A stretch of 64,000 bases of DNA from Cyclobacteriaceae bacterium (lineage in GTDB: Bacteria > Bacteroidota > Bacteroidia > Cytophagales > Cyclobacteriaceae), in NCBI GenBank assembly GCA_028284125.1, contig JANQSI010000023.1, forward strand, positions 1-64,000, written 5' to 3'. The position numbers and the translations under genes were made by a program. Under the pieces are notes generated by a model, which worked only from the letters and a program-made list of their open reading frames with translations, was not told the origin of the DNA and searched no databases. This document shows positions 48,071-58,298 of the stretch, one piece after another; position 1 is the stretch's first letter; the number at the start of each line of letters is the position of its first letter.

Positions 48071-51000
48071 CTATTGGACCTGATACAAAAACTTCTGCAT
48101 TTTCTCCTTCGCTGATTCAGGATCTATCCAAAGCTCGCGGCTGTGGAAACGCTCATACCTCCAATTTTTTGTAGATAAATGAAAATGCTGAAAAGCATAA
48201 ATCTGCTTAGGCGAAAGCGCCTGATAGTAACGTTCATCGTCAGTAAGGATCAAACCCCTGAATTCGTCATTTTTTTTGATCGATAAATCTGAAAATGGAA
48301 GCTCTTTTTCTATTTCCAAGCCAGGCACATCGTAGAAAGATTCCTCTCGTAACTTCATTCTTAAGTACCACGAAACATGATGCTCATCATACTCGGGTAG
48401 ATGAGGAACCCAATTTCCCTGACTCACATTCCATGAATATTCCAGGTATTTCTTTAGAAGTTTTGGACCTTCATTCTTGGTATCCTCCGTTTGCATCATT
48501 GATGGATGGATACTGGATAAAATGAACACATTTTCGCGTGCCCGTGTCACAGCCACATTCAGTCGATTTTCACCACCTTCTATATTTAAACTGCCAAATT
48601 GAAGTTTGACTTTTCCATTTTTATCGGGAGCATATCCGACACTGAAAATAATAATGTCACGCTCGTCTCCCTGAACATTTTCGATGTTCTTAACAAATAA
48701 TGAATCTGGGATAACTACTCCTTTTTCAACAGCTCGCTCCTCCAACAAATCCATAATTAGTTCCTGTTGCTTAAAATTGAATGTGACAATACCAATGTCG
48801 CATTCGGTCTTACCCTTTAGTAAATCAATTGCAAGATCAACCACTTTTTCAGCCTCTATCTTGTTGACTCCATCTTCCCAAATCCCATCGGATTCTATAA
48901 ACTTGATTGCTGGTTCTTTCTTGTTTACATATTTAAAATCTGGCAGCAGTCGGAGTTTCCCAGAATAAAAATGCTCATTTGAAAAGTCAATAAGTTCCAA
49001 TGATTTACTTCGATAATGACCGGCTAGGTTTACCTCAGGGAGGTAATGTTTGGTCAGATCAAGTAATGAGTCAAGCGAAAACTCGGGGTTGGCATCATCC
49101 TCATCCTCCCATCGAACCCGATAAAGATCGTTCGGCTGCAACTGCTGACTGTCGCCTGTAACTACCAGCTGCCTGCCTCGATACATGGCAGGAATCCCAC
49201 GTTCGGCAAAACATTGAGATGCCTCATCAAAGATGACAAGGTCAAAATTTTGCATCATTGGGAAAATGGCAGAAGCACTTTCAGGAGAGCACATCCAACA
49301 AGGAAGTAGCGTAAACAACTCTTCAGTAAATTCCCCAATCACTCGTCTGATCGGCCAAATCCTTCGCTTCTTGGTCACTTGATGTTGGAGATCGCGATAG
49401 GTTACTCGGTTTTTCAGGCGATTGAACTCGAGGTTTTCGTAGGTTTTTTCCCGCGCTTTGAGCAACATAATCTCATTGCTGCACTTCCTTTTAGTCACAA
49501 TGGATTCTTGCAATTCCGTAATCAGGCTATCAAGTTTTCCTGAGGAAACGGAACGAAGATCAGGGAACTTCCCTTCAATGTGGTCGATCCAGGATAAGCT
49601 GAGACTATTAACAAAAAGTTCAAGCGACTCATCAATGGTTTTGGCGTTGGCTTCAATGATCTTGTCGATGATTTTATCCTCTTCAGAAGTGAGACTTGTT
49701 TTCAGTTTGTGAAACTCGCAAATCGCGTCAAAATCCTTTCTTAGCAATTTTTCCAGTTTCGCTGGGTCCTCCTTTTTCAGGATGATAGATTTCACTTGAT
49801 TGCTGGACATGTATCTACTCCACAATCCCATCTGAGTAGGAAGCTCACCAGATAGTTTTCTTAATTGTTTCAAAGCGGATAAATAGGTTTCCTGCTCTGA
49901 TCTGACAATAGAAATGTACTCGTGAAGTGCACGAATGTCTTCACTTAGATAGTACATATTAAGGCCAGTCTTTTGCCAAAAAAACCAGTCTTGAACCTCT
50001 ATCTTCCTGACGCTAGTTGGAAAGTTATGAAGCCATTTGTTTTCGTTAATCTGTGAAATGATATGCTCATAGTTCAGCCTATTATCAATCTTTTCAACCA
50101 TCAAATCGAGACCTTTTTTATTGCTCTTGAGGTTGTTTGCAACGAGTACTCGTTTAAGGAACGTCTTTTCTTTAGAGAAAAACCATTTAACCAAACTCCA
50201 AGGTCTGCTTCGAGCTTTGATTCCAGCTTGAAGCACTTCCTGAAATCGTCCCAGATCAGAAGCTTTGAGTGAAACCTCGACCCCAGAACCTTTAAAACAA
50301 GTCATTGCATTTCTTTCCAGTTGGATGATCCAATTCAGATTTTGAGTCGGTTTCTCGACATGCAATTGCTTGAAAATTTTGAACAAAACAGGCTCTTCGA
50401 GTTCCTGGATCAATTGATCAATCTCCGGAATTTTCCCAGCAAAATATTCGAAGGATTCAAAGTCCAGTGGTCTTAGTGTGAATTGCTTGGAGTGATCGGT
50501 AAGTTTTTCATTAAAAGCAGGAATCTCGTGTAGCACCTCTGCTAACCGGACCATATCATTGGTTTTGAAATCAGCGAATGAAGGTCCCTTTGCCCAGAAA
50601 TGAGTTCGTTTTTCAAATTTGTCGTAATAGCTGAGGTAGTTTTTGAATTTTCTTAAAATCTCTGGGAGCTGATCAAAATGAATCGCGCGATATTCAAGAT
50701 TCATTGAGAAATTGGGTAGTTCAGGGCTGGAAGTGAGATAGAGCTCTTTTACTGATTTTCCACACTCAGCTTCATCAAAAAGTGCAGTTCTGAATTCTTC
50801 GAGTTCTTCACATATTTGATCAATTCTTCTGCTTGCTTGAAGGAAATTCCTTTCAAGTTGAATCGAATCAAGACTATTGTTCTTTTTCTGATACTGTTCT
50901 ACGGACTCTATCTGGAGATCGATTTTACCAAAAATCGATTTACGATCATTTTTAAAATCATGAACCAGCGCAACAAAATCGTGGACTTGTTTTTCCTTAA

Positions 51001-52066
51001 GTCGATTGAAGACTACATCCAGTGCAGCACGCTTCTGACAAACAAGCAATACGTTTTTTCCGCGAGCGATAAAATCACAGATGACATTGCTGATCAATTG
51101 CGATTTCCCTGTTCCAGGTGGCCCTTGAACAACAATTGATTTGCCTTTCTTTATTTCTTTTATCGCCTTTTCCTGATAAGCGTCAAGTGGAAATGTAGTG
51201 AACGTGTTCTCTTCTTTGACCTTGTCGGTAAATAGCGACATTTGATTGACATCCGTGGTGATTTTATTCGCAAAGAAATCTTCAAGATCTCCAAACATGC
51301 CACCTTCAAGCAAGCGAACGTAATCAGGAACAAGATAAGAACCGGATTGAGGGAAAATTCCTAAAGCGGCTTCCGGATACATTTTCAAAACCCCTGTTTT
51401 TTCCTTCTGTTCAAATTCACTTTTGTGATAATTGCGAAATGATTGTAATTCGTCTGTGAAATTCTCTTGATTAAAGTTAAGCTCAACATGGCTGCTCTTT
51501 AAATGCTCGTACAACTGGGTTCTAAAAGAAACAGGATCTTTATCATAATCATCAATCACCGTTTCAATTAATTCATCGTCTAACTGAACATTATTATAAA
51601 AAGAATATGCAAGTAGGAAAGTTTTATTAAGCGTGACGTTCACGTCTTCTCTGCGCGACAAGAACCATTTATCCCCCATCCTTTCAATAGAAACAGGAAA
51701 GAAAATCAAGGGGCATCTTACAGGAGTATCGTCAGAGAATTTACCTCGAATAAACGGCCAACCAATGTACAAGTCTTTAGCACCTCTTTCCTCAAAAATG
51801 AACTTTTCCATTCGTTGCATTTTCTTGAGTCGTCGGCTAAGCTCATTGGTTGATTTGCTCCGACTATCCGCTTCCTGGCAAAGTGGAATTAACTTCTTTT
51901 GTTGCATTAATCCCTTGATGATTTCGAAACTTGGTTCCCCTTCTGCAAAATCAAAATCATGGATATCAATGAATTGCTCCTTTAGCAATCTTAGCAGAAG
52001 TAGAGATCGGTTGTTTCCTGATAAATTGCTCAGGCGCCTCATATAAGATTGCAGAATCTTTTCCAT
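48071..52066 (-). CDS. Large DUF4011-type superfamily 1 helicase
   Basis: 1331 residues. The first 200 resemble DUF4011 (LSNLSGNNRSLLLLRLLKEQ). Walker A is VVQGPPGTGKSQLISNV (about 312-325). A long coiled and helical insert follows (about 390-900), then Walker B VIFDEASQ, then VTGDSQQLQPNDLYR. The UPF1/Dna2-like second RecA domain has ENVQGDERDIIIFSV and LNVAVTRARENVFIL. The last 130 residues hold no recognised nuclease. Such proteins are probably ATP-driven nucleic acid translocases in repair or phage defence. It stands alone: its stop converges with gldH (1 bp gap) and the HhH gene precedes it by 1 bp. Confidence 0.85.
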   Translation of the reverse strand: MEKILQSYMRRLSNLSGNNRSLLLLRLLKEQFIDIHDFDFAEGEPSFEIIKGLMQQKKLIPLCQEADSRSKSTNELSRRLKKMQRMEKFIFEERGAKDLYIGWPFIRGKFSDDTPVRCPLIFFPVSIERMGDKWFLSRREDVNVTLNKTFLLAYSFYNNVQLDDELIETVIDDYDKDPVSFRTQLYEHLKSSHVELNFNQENFTDELQSFRNYHKSEFEQKEKTGVLKMYPEAALGIFPQSGSYLVPDYVRLLEGGMFGDLEDFFANKITTDVNQMSLFTDKVKEENTFTTFPLDAYQEKAIKEIKKGKSIVVQGPPGTGKSQLISNVICDFIARGKNVLLVCQKRAALDVVFNRLKEKQVHDFVALVHDFKNDRKSIFGKIDLQIESVEQYQKKNNSLDSIQLERNFLQASRRIDQICEELEEFRTALFDEAECGKSVKELYLTSSPELPNFSMNLEYRAIHFDQLPEILRKFKNYLSYYDKFEKRTHFWAKGPSFADFKTNDMVRLAEVLHEIPAFNEKLTDHSKQFTLRPLDFESFEYFAGKIPEIDQLIQELEEPVLFKIFKQLHVEKPTQNLNWIIQLERNAMTCFKGSGVEVSLKASDLGRFQEVLQAGIKARSRPWSLVKWFFSKEKTFLKRVLVANNLKSNKKGLDLMVEKIDNRLNYEHIISQINENKWLHNFPTSVRKIEVQDWFFWQKTGLNMYYLSEDIRALHEYISIVRSEQETYLSALKQLRKLSGELPTQMGLWSRYMSSNQVKSIILKKEDPAKLEKLLRKDFDAICEFHKLKTSLTSEEDKIIDKIIEANAKTIDESLELFVNSLSLSWIDHIEGKFPDLRSVSSGKLDSLITELQESIVTKRKCSNEIMLLKAREKTYENLEFNRLKNRVTYRDLQHQVTKKRRIWPIRRVIGEFTEELFTLLPCWMCSPESASAIFPMMQNFDLVIFDEASQCFAERGIPAMYRGRQLVVTGDSQQLQPNDLYRVRWEDEDDANPEFSLDSLLDLTKHYLPEVNLAGHYRSKSLELIDFSNEHFYSGKLRLLPDFKYVNKKEPAIKFIESDGIWEDGVNKIEAEKVVDLAIDLLKGKTECDIGIVTFNFKQQELIMDLLEERAVEKGVVIPDSLFVKNIENVQGDERDIIIFSVGYAPDKNGKVKLQFGSLNIEGGENRLNVAVTRARENVFILSSIHPSMMQTEDTKNEGPKLLKKYLEYSWNVSQGNWVPHLPEYDEHHVSWYLRMKLREESFYDVPGLEIEKELPFSDLSIKKNDEFRGLILTDDERYYQALSPKQIYAFQHFHLSTKNWRYERFHSRELWIDPESAKEKMQKFLYQVQ

Positions 52067-52067
52067 T

Positions 52068-52796
52068 TTACTCTAAATAAGGCTTGAGTTTTATCAGAAT
52101 CGAATCATTCAGCGCCTTGATACCCTTTAAATCCTCAAAACTCTTAATATCACCATTCTGCTTTCTGTAGTTGATGATTACCCAGGCAAGATCGTAGGAA
52201 ATGTAAGGATGCTTGGCAAGAAACTTCACAGAGTCGGCGTTAATGTCTATTTTTTTCGCTCCCGATTGTAATGCGAATCGTTCACTTATTTTGTTAACGA
52301 GTTCAGTGTTGAGACCGTAGACTTCTTCAAGTTGTTGCATGCTTACAAAACCGCCAAGCATGTCTCGGTATTTGACAATTCTTTGGGAGTATACTTTTCC
52401 AATTCCTCTTATTTGCTGAAGTTCCTCGGCGGTCGCCATATTGAGATCGACGATTGGAGGGGGAATTTCTTCAGCTTTGGGTTGAGGTTTTGTTTTCTTG
52501 TATTTCTTCTTGTATTCAATTGGTTTCCACTCTTTCTGAAACGAATCTGGATTGGATTGTTCAGCTAATTTCTCTTCTTCTTTTCTTTTGGAATAGGAAG
52601 CCTCAACCTCTTTTACCCAAGCAGAAAGCTCAGACGGATCGTACTCGATTTCTCCGGTATTTTTTACCTTATTAGATACAAGGCGAAAGGAAGTTATTGA
52701 GAGTATCACAATGATGATTAAAAGAAAAGTTCCCTTGGCTTCAGCCTTGGAAAATGCCAATCCTTTGGATATCGCGTCGATGAAAAACTTAATCAC
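52068..52796 (-). CDS. ComEA-like helix-hairpin-helix protein with membrane anchor
   Basis: 242 residues. One membrane helix lies at about residues 24-42 (GTFLLIIIVILSITSFRL), followed by a charged linker rich in Lys, Glu and Pro (KKYKKTKPQPKAEEIPPP). Two helix-hairpin-helix modules follow: LNMATAEELQQIRGIGKVYS...IVKYR and INADSVKFLAKHPYISYDLA...IINYR. This is the ComEA architecture, in which the HhH domain binds double-stranded DNA outside the inner membrane during uptake. In Bacteroidota such genes are common without a proven role. It is 1 bp upstream of the helicase gene, so co-expression is likely. Confidence 0.88.
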   Translation of the reverse strand: MIKFFIDAISKGLAFSKAEAKGTFLLIIIVILSITSFRLVSNKVKNTGEIEYDPSELSAWVKEVEASYSKRKEEEKLAEQSNPDSFQKEWKPIEYKKKYKKTKPQPKAEEIPPPIVDLNMATAEELQQIRGIGKVYSQRIVKYRDMLGGFVSMQQLEEVYGLNTELVNKISERFALQSGAKKIDINADSVKFLAKHPYISYDLAWVIINYRKQNGDIKSFEDLKGIKALNDSILIKLKPYLE

Positions 52797-52862
52797 TATT
52801 TATAATTATTCTAAATAAAGTTAGGAGTGACTAATCTCAAACCAATATAACAATACGGCTGT

Positions 52863-52870
52863 TATTTTTG
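52863..52870 (+). promoter_or_regulatory. -7 box upstream of hemA
   Basis: TATTTTTG matches TAnnTTTG and lies 20 bp before the hemA ATG. No TTTG is found at the expected upstream distance, so this rests on the -7 element alone. Confidence 0.35.
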
Positions 52871-52890
52871 CGATCACTTTTTAGAGAAAG

Positions 52891-54147
52891 ATGGATTTTA
52901 AGGCCGTAGGAATTTCATATCATGATGCACCTCTTGAGATTAGAGAGCAGGTTGCGTTAAGTGACGGAGAAGTCAGAGAATTTCTATTCAGGCTAAGAGA
53001 TACATTTGATTTAGGAGAGTCTCTGGTTGTTTCAACATGTAACAGAACTGAGATCTATTACTCATCGAACAAAGATCTTTCCACTGGAATAATCAAACTT
53101 TTAGGTACGTTTAAGTCCGTCAAACCGGATACGCTCCTAAAGTACTTCAAATCTTATTCTGCAGAAGATACCATTGATCATCTCTTTAACGTCGCTTTAG
53201 GTTTGGATTCGAAAGTTTTAGGAGACATCCAAATTTCCAATCAGGTAAAACGTGCCTACCAGGCGAGCGCCGATCTTGAAATGGCAGGGCCATTCCTCCA
53301 TCGATTGATGCATACGATTTTCTATGCAAACAAACGAGTGGTTCAAGAAACCAGACTGCAGGATGGAAATGCATCGGTCGCTTCCGTTTCAGTTGACTTG
53401 ATCAAACGATTTATTGAAAACGTTTCTAATCCAAAAATAGCTTTAATTGGACTTGGGGAGATTGGTCAAAATGTGCTGGAGAACCTCAAAGATGTGGAAG
53501 CTTCTGTTTGTTTAATGAACAGAACTAAATCCAGAGCGGAGAGATTTGCAAATGATTCAAACATTGAGGTTGAGGATTTCCATAAAAGAGAATCTATTGT
53601 ACAAGTTAGTGATGTAGTTATTTCGGCGGTTTCCGGGACATCAAATCTTCTAACTCAGAACAGCTTTGGAGCTAGAACTTTTCAGCACAAACTGGTTATC
53701 GACCTCTCAGTCCCAAGAAGTATAGAAGAATCCGTTCGAGAAATTTCAGGACTCACGCTTTACAACGTTGATGAGTTGTCTGAAAAAACTGAAAAAGCCA
53801 GGAAAGTTAGAACTGCAGCAGTTCCGGATGCTCAAGAAATAATTAAAGAAGCGATTGACGGGTTTGACCAATGGAGAGAAGAGATCGGGGTTTCTCCAAC
53901 AATTCAAAAATTAAAAAACACGCTTGATGAAATCCGAAAGCAGGAGCTAGCAAGGCATGTTGGGAAAGTTACTGATGACGAAATGGCATTGCTTGAGGTG
54001 GTGACAAAGAACATGATTCAAAAAGTTATCAAACTCCCGGTTCTCCAACTAAAAGCAGCATGCAAGCGTGGAGAATCAGAAAATCTAGTTGGGGTGCTGA
54101 ACGATCTGTTTAATTTGGAGCCTGACGAAGTAAAGAAGGCTGATTAG
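52891..54147 (+). CDS. hemA: Glutamyl-tRNA reductase
   Basis: 418 residues. The catalytic Cys50 lies in VVSTCNRTEIYY, and the family signature ALGLDSKVLGDIQISNQVK is intact. The NADPH domain starts KIALIGLGEIGQNVLENL, and a helical dimerisation domain ends the protein. It reduces glutamyl-tRNA(Glu) to glutamate-1-semialdehyde, the first committed step of tetrapyrrole synthesis in the C5 pathway. Length is normal. The WG-repeat gene follows after 22 bp and may be read through or have its own promoter. Confidence 0.96.
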   Translation: MDFKAVGISYHDAPLEIREQVALSDGEVREFLFRLRDTFDLGESLVVSTCNRTEIYYSSNKDLSTGIIKLLGTFKSVKPDTLLKYFKSYSAEDTIDHLFNVALGLDSKVLGDIQISNQVKRAYQASADLEMAGPFLHRLMHTIFYANKRVVQETRLQDGNASVASVSVDLIKRFIENVSNPKIALIGLGEIGQNVLENLKDVEASVCLMNRTKSRAERFANDSNIEVEDFHKRESIVQVSDVVISAVSGTSNLLTQNSFGARTFQHKLVIDLSVPRSIEESVREISGLTLYNVDELSEKTEKARKVRTAAVPDAQEIIKEAIDGFDQWREEIGVSPTIQKLKNTLDEIRKQELARHVGKVTDDEMALLEVVTKNMIQKVIKLPVLQLKAACKRGESENLVGVLNDLFNLEPDEVKKAD

Positions 54148-54151
54148 CTTA

Positions 54152-54159
54152 TATTTTTG
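54152..54159 (+). promoter_or_regulatory. -7 box just before the WG-repeat gene
   Basis: TATTTTTG matches TAnnTTTG and ends 10 bp before the ATG at 54170, giving an almost leaderless transcript if used. No good -33 element is present; it lies right after the hemA stop. Confidence 0.35.
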
Positions 54160-54169
54160 CCGCTTGACT

Positions 54170-56302
54170 ATGCGGATCCTACCACTAGTTTTATTAATCC
54201 TTTTAGCGCATGCACTCGTTGCTGTTGACTTTTCTGTCTTTGAAAAAGATGGCAGGTTTGGAATAAAAGATGAAAACGGAATAGTTGCGGTTCCCGCCGT
54301 TTATGAGCAGTTGGGATGGAGCGATAACTCCAAGGAAATCTATGCAGGAGTAATTGGTTTCAAAAGAGATGATTTGTGGGGCTTGGTGTCAATCAAAAAC
54401 AAGGTTCTTGCTGAGAACAAGTTTTACACGATGGCTCCCTTTAACAGTGAACTTATTTTGGCTTCTATAAAGGGTAAATTCAGTAATCAACTGTTTTATG
54501 GTATTTTGGACAAAAATGGAGAAGTTAAAATCAGCTTCAACTACTTCCAACTGGAACGAATTGGCAACCATTTTTTAGCTACAGAATATGATCAATACCT
54601 TTCCAAGGTTGGAATGGTAAACCTAGCCAATACAATAACTATTCCTATCAAATACCGAAAAATTGAACTGAAAAATGGATGGCACATTGCCAACCGTTTT
54701 GACAATAAAAAGGACGTATATCGCAGTGGAATTCTTGTTTCACAAAGCCTTGATTCCATCCGGATTGCAAATGGCTTAACAGGATTTAAGAACGGATTTG
54801 CTGGGCATTTTGAGATAAATGGAAATCAAAGATTCCAATTTAGCTACAAGGATATTGTTGAGAAAAATGAGAGTCTGGAACCTATCGAATTTCCTAATTG
54901 GGAAATTTATCAGAACGATTTAAAAATTCTAGAGAGACGCTGCGATTCGCTTTTGCTGAAAGACGGCTTTTGGACGATGCATTTGAACGGTGTTAAGCAC
55001 AAGGTCTTTTCCACCGATGAATTCCACATTTCCAATGAGTACGAATTGCAAGATGTTTCAGCTAACAATTTGGTGGTTAGAGATATACAATCAGGGAGGT
55101 GGTCAGTGCTAAATGGGGAAAAAACTATAATCGAGGATAAAGATTCCATCAAAGTAAGTGGTAGTCACTTTATCGTGGAAAATGAAGGAGAATGGGATTT
55201 GTTCAACAGGTTTGGCTCCAAAGTGAATCCATTTCCTATGCAATCCATTGAACATGGGGTTGATGATTACTTTATGACCAAACGTAACAACTATTGGGGA
55301 ATTATTGATTTGGCGGGAGAAACCTACGTGAACTTCAAATATGATTCGATTCAAGTCAGTGGGAATTATTATGTAGCCCTATTTCATGGAAAATGGGGAG
55401 TCCTGGATAAACACGGAAACTGGAAATTTTATCCCGAGTACGAGGAGATAATGACTTATGGAGATTTAAGAGTAGGGAAAAAAGGGGCATCATACTCCTA
55501 CTTTTACCAAGATGAATTTAGGTATAAAACCACTTTCAATATTATCTCGCAACTGGGAAGTTTGCTGATAGTTAAGGATGAAGATGAAATTCTTGGTATG
55601 ATCAACAAGGACGGTAGTGTTATTCAACTCCCTGAGTTTGAGTCTATAAAACGGGTTGGAGACTATGTGATATTTAGTAGTTCCGGGACTTCTATCTTAT
55701 CAAAGTTGGGAGACCAGATTCTTGTAGGAAGTGAGCAAGGCTATGAAGATTTCGGTGAACTTGGAGAGGGATATATTTCTGCAAAAAAGAATGGCCGGTG
55801 GGGATTTTTGGATTCTTTAGGACGTTTGCGAATTTCCAACAGATACGAAGATGTCCAGCCATTTCAAGAAAACTATGCAGCAATAAAGTTGAGGGGAAGA
55901 TGGGGATTCATTGATAAAAATGAAAGATTGCAAGTACAACCTCACTATCAGGAAGTTTCTACTTTCAGCAATGGGTTGGCGATCGTCAAAGAGAATGATC
56001 TGTTTGGATTGATAAACAAAGAAGGTAATGAGGTAGTTGAAGTGACTTGGTCAAACATTACACGAACGACTAACGGAAATTACTTGATAGAGAATGATCA
56101 AAATCTGATCGGACTTGCGGATCAATCCGGAACATTTATTTTGCGACCAAATTTCGACCGAATACAAGATCTCTCAAACAATAATATTATCGTCCAAGAA
56201 AATGGAAAAATGGGAGTGTTGGATTTCAAGGGAAATCAATTATTCAAAATATCCTACTCACAAGTAAACAGCATCGAAGACTTCATCTTGTTAAAACAGT
56301 AA
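54170..56302 (+). CDS. Secreted WG-repeat protein
   Basis: 710 residues from the ATG at 54170 (MRILPLVLLILLAHALVAVD, signal peptide; a TTG two codons upstream is ignored). The chain is made of WG (KWG) repeats of about 40-50 residues, for example GRFGIKDENGIVAVPAVYEQ, GRWGFLDSLGRLRISNRYED, then GRWGFIDKNERLQVQPHYQE. The middle repeats are degenerate (NYWGIIDLAGETYVNFKYDS, KWGVLDKHGNWKFYPEYEE). WG-repeat proteins form beta-propeller- or beta-sheet-like binding scaffolds; the ligand is unknown. It is probably periplasmic or outer-membrane associated. It is followed by an independent sensor kinase gene. Confidence 0.85.
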   Translation: MRILPLVLLILLAHALVAVDFSVFEKDGRFGIKDENGIVAVPAVYEQLGWSDNSKEIYAGVIGFKRDDLWGLVSIKNKVLAENKFYTMAPFNSELILASIKGKFSNQLFYGILDKNGEVKISFNYFQLERIGNHFLATEYDQYLSKVGMVNLANTITIPIKYRKIELKNGWHIANRFDNKKDVYRSGILVSQSLDSIRIANGLTGFKNGFAGHFEINGNQRFQFSYKDIVEKNESLEPIEFPNWEIYQNDLKILERRCDSLLLKDGFWTMHLNGVKHKVFSTDEFHISNEYELQDVSANNLVVRDIQSGRWSVLNGEKTIIEDKDSIKVSGSHFIVENEGEWDLFNRFGSKVNPFPMQSIEHGVDDYFMTKRNNYWGIIDLAGETYVNFKYDSIQVSGNYYVALFHGKWGVLDKHGNWKFYPEYEEIMTYGDLRVGKKGASYSYFYQDEFRYKTTFNIISQLGSLLIVKDEDEILGMINKDGSVIQLPEFESIKRVGDYVIFSSSGTSILSKLGDQILVGSEQGYEDFGELGEGYISAKKNGRWGFLDSLGRLRISNRYEDVQPFQENYAAIKLRGRWGFIDKNERLQVQPHYQEVSTFSNGLAIVKENDLFGLINKEGNEVVEVTWSNITRTTNGNYLIENDQNLIGLADQSGTFILRPNFDRIQDLSNNNIIVQENGKMGVLDFKGNQLFKISYSQVNSIEDFILLKQ

Positions 56303-56339
56303 AATTTCATTACATTTTTCATAGTCGATTTAAGATTTT

Positions 56340-58298
56340 ATGGATATCAGCCAGCTTTTAGAATCCATCAATCAAAATATCAACGAGGGTATTTACCGGA
56401 GTGATGAGAAGGGACTAATTTATGTCAATAAGGCATTTGCCAAAATGTTTGGGTACTCCTCTGAGGAAGAAGTACTAGCTACAGGTTCACTTAAATTATA
56501 TAAGGACCCTGATGCAAGAGCTGAACTCGTTCAGAAATTGAAAGAGTCTGGATCATTCGAAAATGAAGAGGTAATCCTCCTCAAAAAAAATGGCGAAGAA
56601 ATCTATGCCTTAATAAGCAGCGTCATCTATAATGATAAAGAAGGGAATATCTTTTGGGATGGAGCAATACGTGATGTTACAGAACTTAGAGCTACCTCCC
56701 TGCTTGCTAAGGCTAGTGATCGACTGCTACAGAATATCAACAAAAACATCAATGAAGGTCTTTACAGGAGCGTACTTGGAAAGGGTGTGGTCTATGTAAA
56801 TGATGAATTCGTTCGAATGTTCGGTTATAATGAACCGAATGAGATTTACAATAAAAATGTAGAAGACCTTTATTTAAATGCAGATGATCGAAAAAATCTA
56901 GTAGAGCAGTTGCTAGAAGAAGGTGCCTTTCAAAATAAGGAAGTCGAGTTGCTGAGAAGGGATGGAACTACATTTTGGGGTTACATGAGCTCGATTAGAA
57001 CTGTAGGAGAAGATGGAACGGTCTACTTTGATGGAGCCATTAGAGATATCACTCAACAAAAAGAGTCAGATGAAGCATTGAAGTATCATGCTGAAATGCA
57101 AAAAGTCTTGATCAATCTTTCCTCGAAATATATCAATATGCCTGTCGAGTTGATGGATGAATCAATTGTTGGTTCGCTAGAGGAGTTGGGCAAGTTTGTA
57201 AACGTGGACAGAGCGTATATTTTCGAATATGACCTAAACACAAGGATTTACAGCAATACCTACGAATGGTATCGAAAAGGAATAGGTTCTGCTTTGGATG
57301 ATAGTCAAAATCTAAGAATGGATGACTATCCAATATTGGTGGATGACCATTTGAAAGGCAAGCCCATTTTCATATCTGATGTCTCACTTCTGGAAGAAGA
57401 AAAAGCTAGGAAAATGCTTATCGGTCAAGAAATCAAGAGTTTGATCACAGTCCCCTTGATGGAACACAATCAATGCATGGGATTCGTAGGTTTTGATTCA
57501 GTTAAAAATTTCAGAACATACTCGGAGGATGAGATTATTCTACTCAAAGTAGCTGCTGAAATATTAGTGAACATTCTGACCAGATCAAGAGATCAAAAGC
57601 AACTGGAAAAACTGTTAGTTACTACAAATCTCCAGAACAAACGACTCAAAGATTTTTCATATATCACCTCCCATAATTTCCGTTCGTCTGTTGCTAATCT
57701 AATGGGTCTTGCAAACGTGTTGGAATCTGATCCGACAAACTCAGAATACCTTGGGATGTTAAAAACTACCACGAATAAATTGCATGATGCAATTGAAAAT
57801 ATCAACGAGCTGCTCAATTTCGAAAACGAAATTTCTAGATTAGAACCAGAAGAAATCAATCTACTAGATACAGTAAATGGAGTATTGGAATTGAACAATC
57901 AAATTATAAAGGAGAATGAAATTGAAATAGTACTGTGTATCGAAGATAATATTGTTCTTAATGGTTCTTCAGCATACTTTGTAAGTATTTTTAACAACCT
58001 GATCACAAACGCAATCAAATACGGAACCAATAAGAAGTCTAAAAAAATCGAGATCTCCGCGAAAAAAATGAATAAAGAAATACTTGTGATGGTGAAAGAT
58101 CACGGATTAGGTATAGATTTAGGCAGATTTAAAGAAAAGATGTTCAAACTTGGTTCCAGATTCCATTCCAAGGAAAGTGAAGGTCAAGGAATGGGACTTT
58201 TTATGACCAAGCAACAAACAGAAGCAATGGGGGGCAGGATAGATCTGGAGAGTGAAATTAATAAAGGGACGACCTTCAAGTTGTATTTCAATGGCTAG
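56340..58298 (+). CDS. Soluble PAS-PAS-GAF sensor histidine kinase
   Basis: 652 residues without membrane segments. Two similar PAS domains lie at about 1-115 and 130-240; each starts with the same N-I-N-E-G-(I/L)-Y-R-S phrase, so they arose by duplication. A GAF domain covers about 265-415. A HisKA region has the phospho-acceptor in FSYITSHNFRSSVANLMGL (His near 443). The HATPase domain has the N box NLITNAIKYG and the G1/G2 boxes DHGLGIDL and GQGMGLFM. It senses an intracellular signal, unknown here, and passes phosphate to the response regulator whose ATG overlaps its stop by 8 bp. Confidence 0.92.
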   Translation: MDISQLLESINQNINEGIYRSDEKGLIYVNKAFAKMFGYSSEEEVLATGSLKLYKDPDARAELVQKLKESGSFENEEVILLKKNGEEIYALISSVIYNDKEGNIFWDGAIRDVTELRATSLLAKASDRLLQNINKNINEGLYRSVLGKGVVYVNDEFVRMFGYNEPNEIYNKNVEDLYLNADDRKNLVEQLLEEGAFQNKEVELLRRDGTTFWGYMSSIRTVGEDGTVYFDGAIRDITQQKESDEALKYHAEMQKVLINLSSKYINMPVELMDESIVGSLEELGKFVNVDRAYIFEYDLNTRIYSNTYEWYRKGIGSALDDSQNLRMDDYPILVDDHLKGKPIFISDVSLLEEEKARKMLIGQEIKSLITVPLMEHNQCMGFVGFDSVKNFRTYSEDEIILLKVAAEILVNILTRSRDQKQLEKLLVTTNLQNKRLKDFSYITSHNFRSSVANLMGLANVLESDPTNSEYLGMLKTTTNKLHDAIENINELLNFENEISRLEPEEINLLDTVNGVLELNNQIIKENEIEIVLCIEDNIVLNGSSAYFVSIFNNLITNAIKYGTNKKSKKIEISAKKMNKEILVMVKDHGLGIDLGRFKEKMFKLGSRFHSKESEGQGMGLFMTKQQTEAMGGRIDLESEINKGTTFKLYFNG

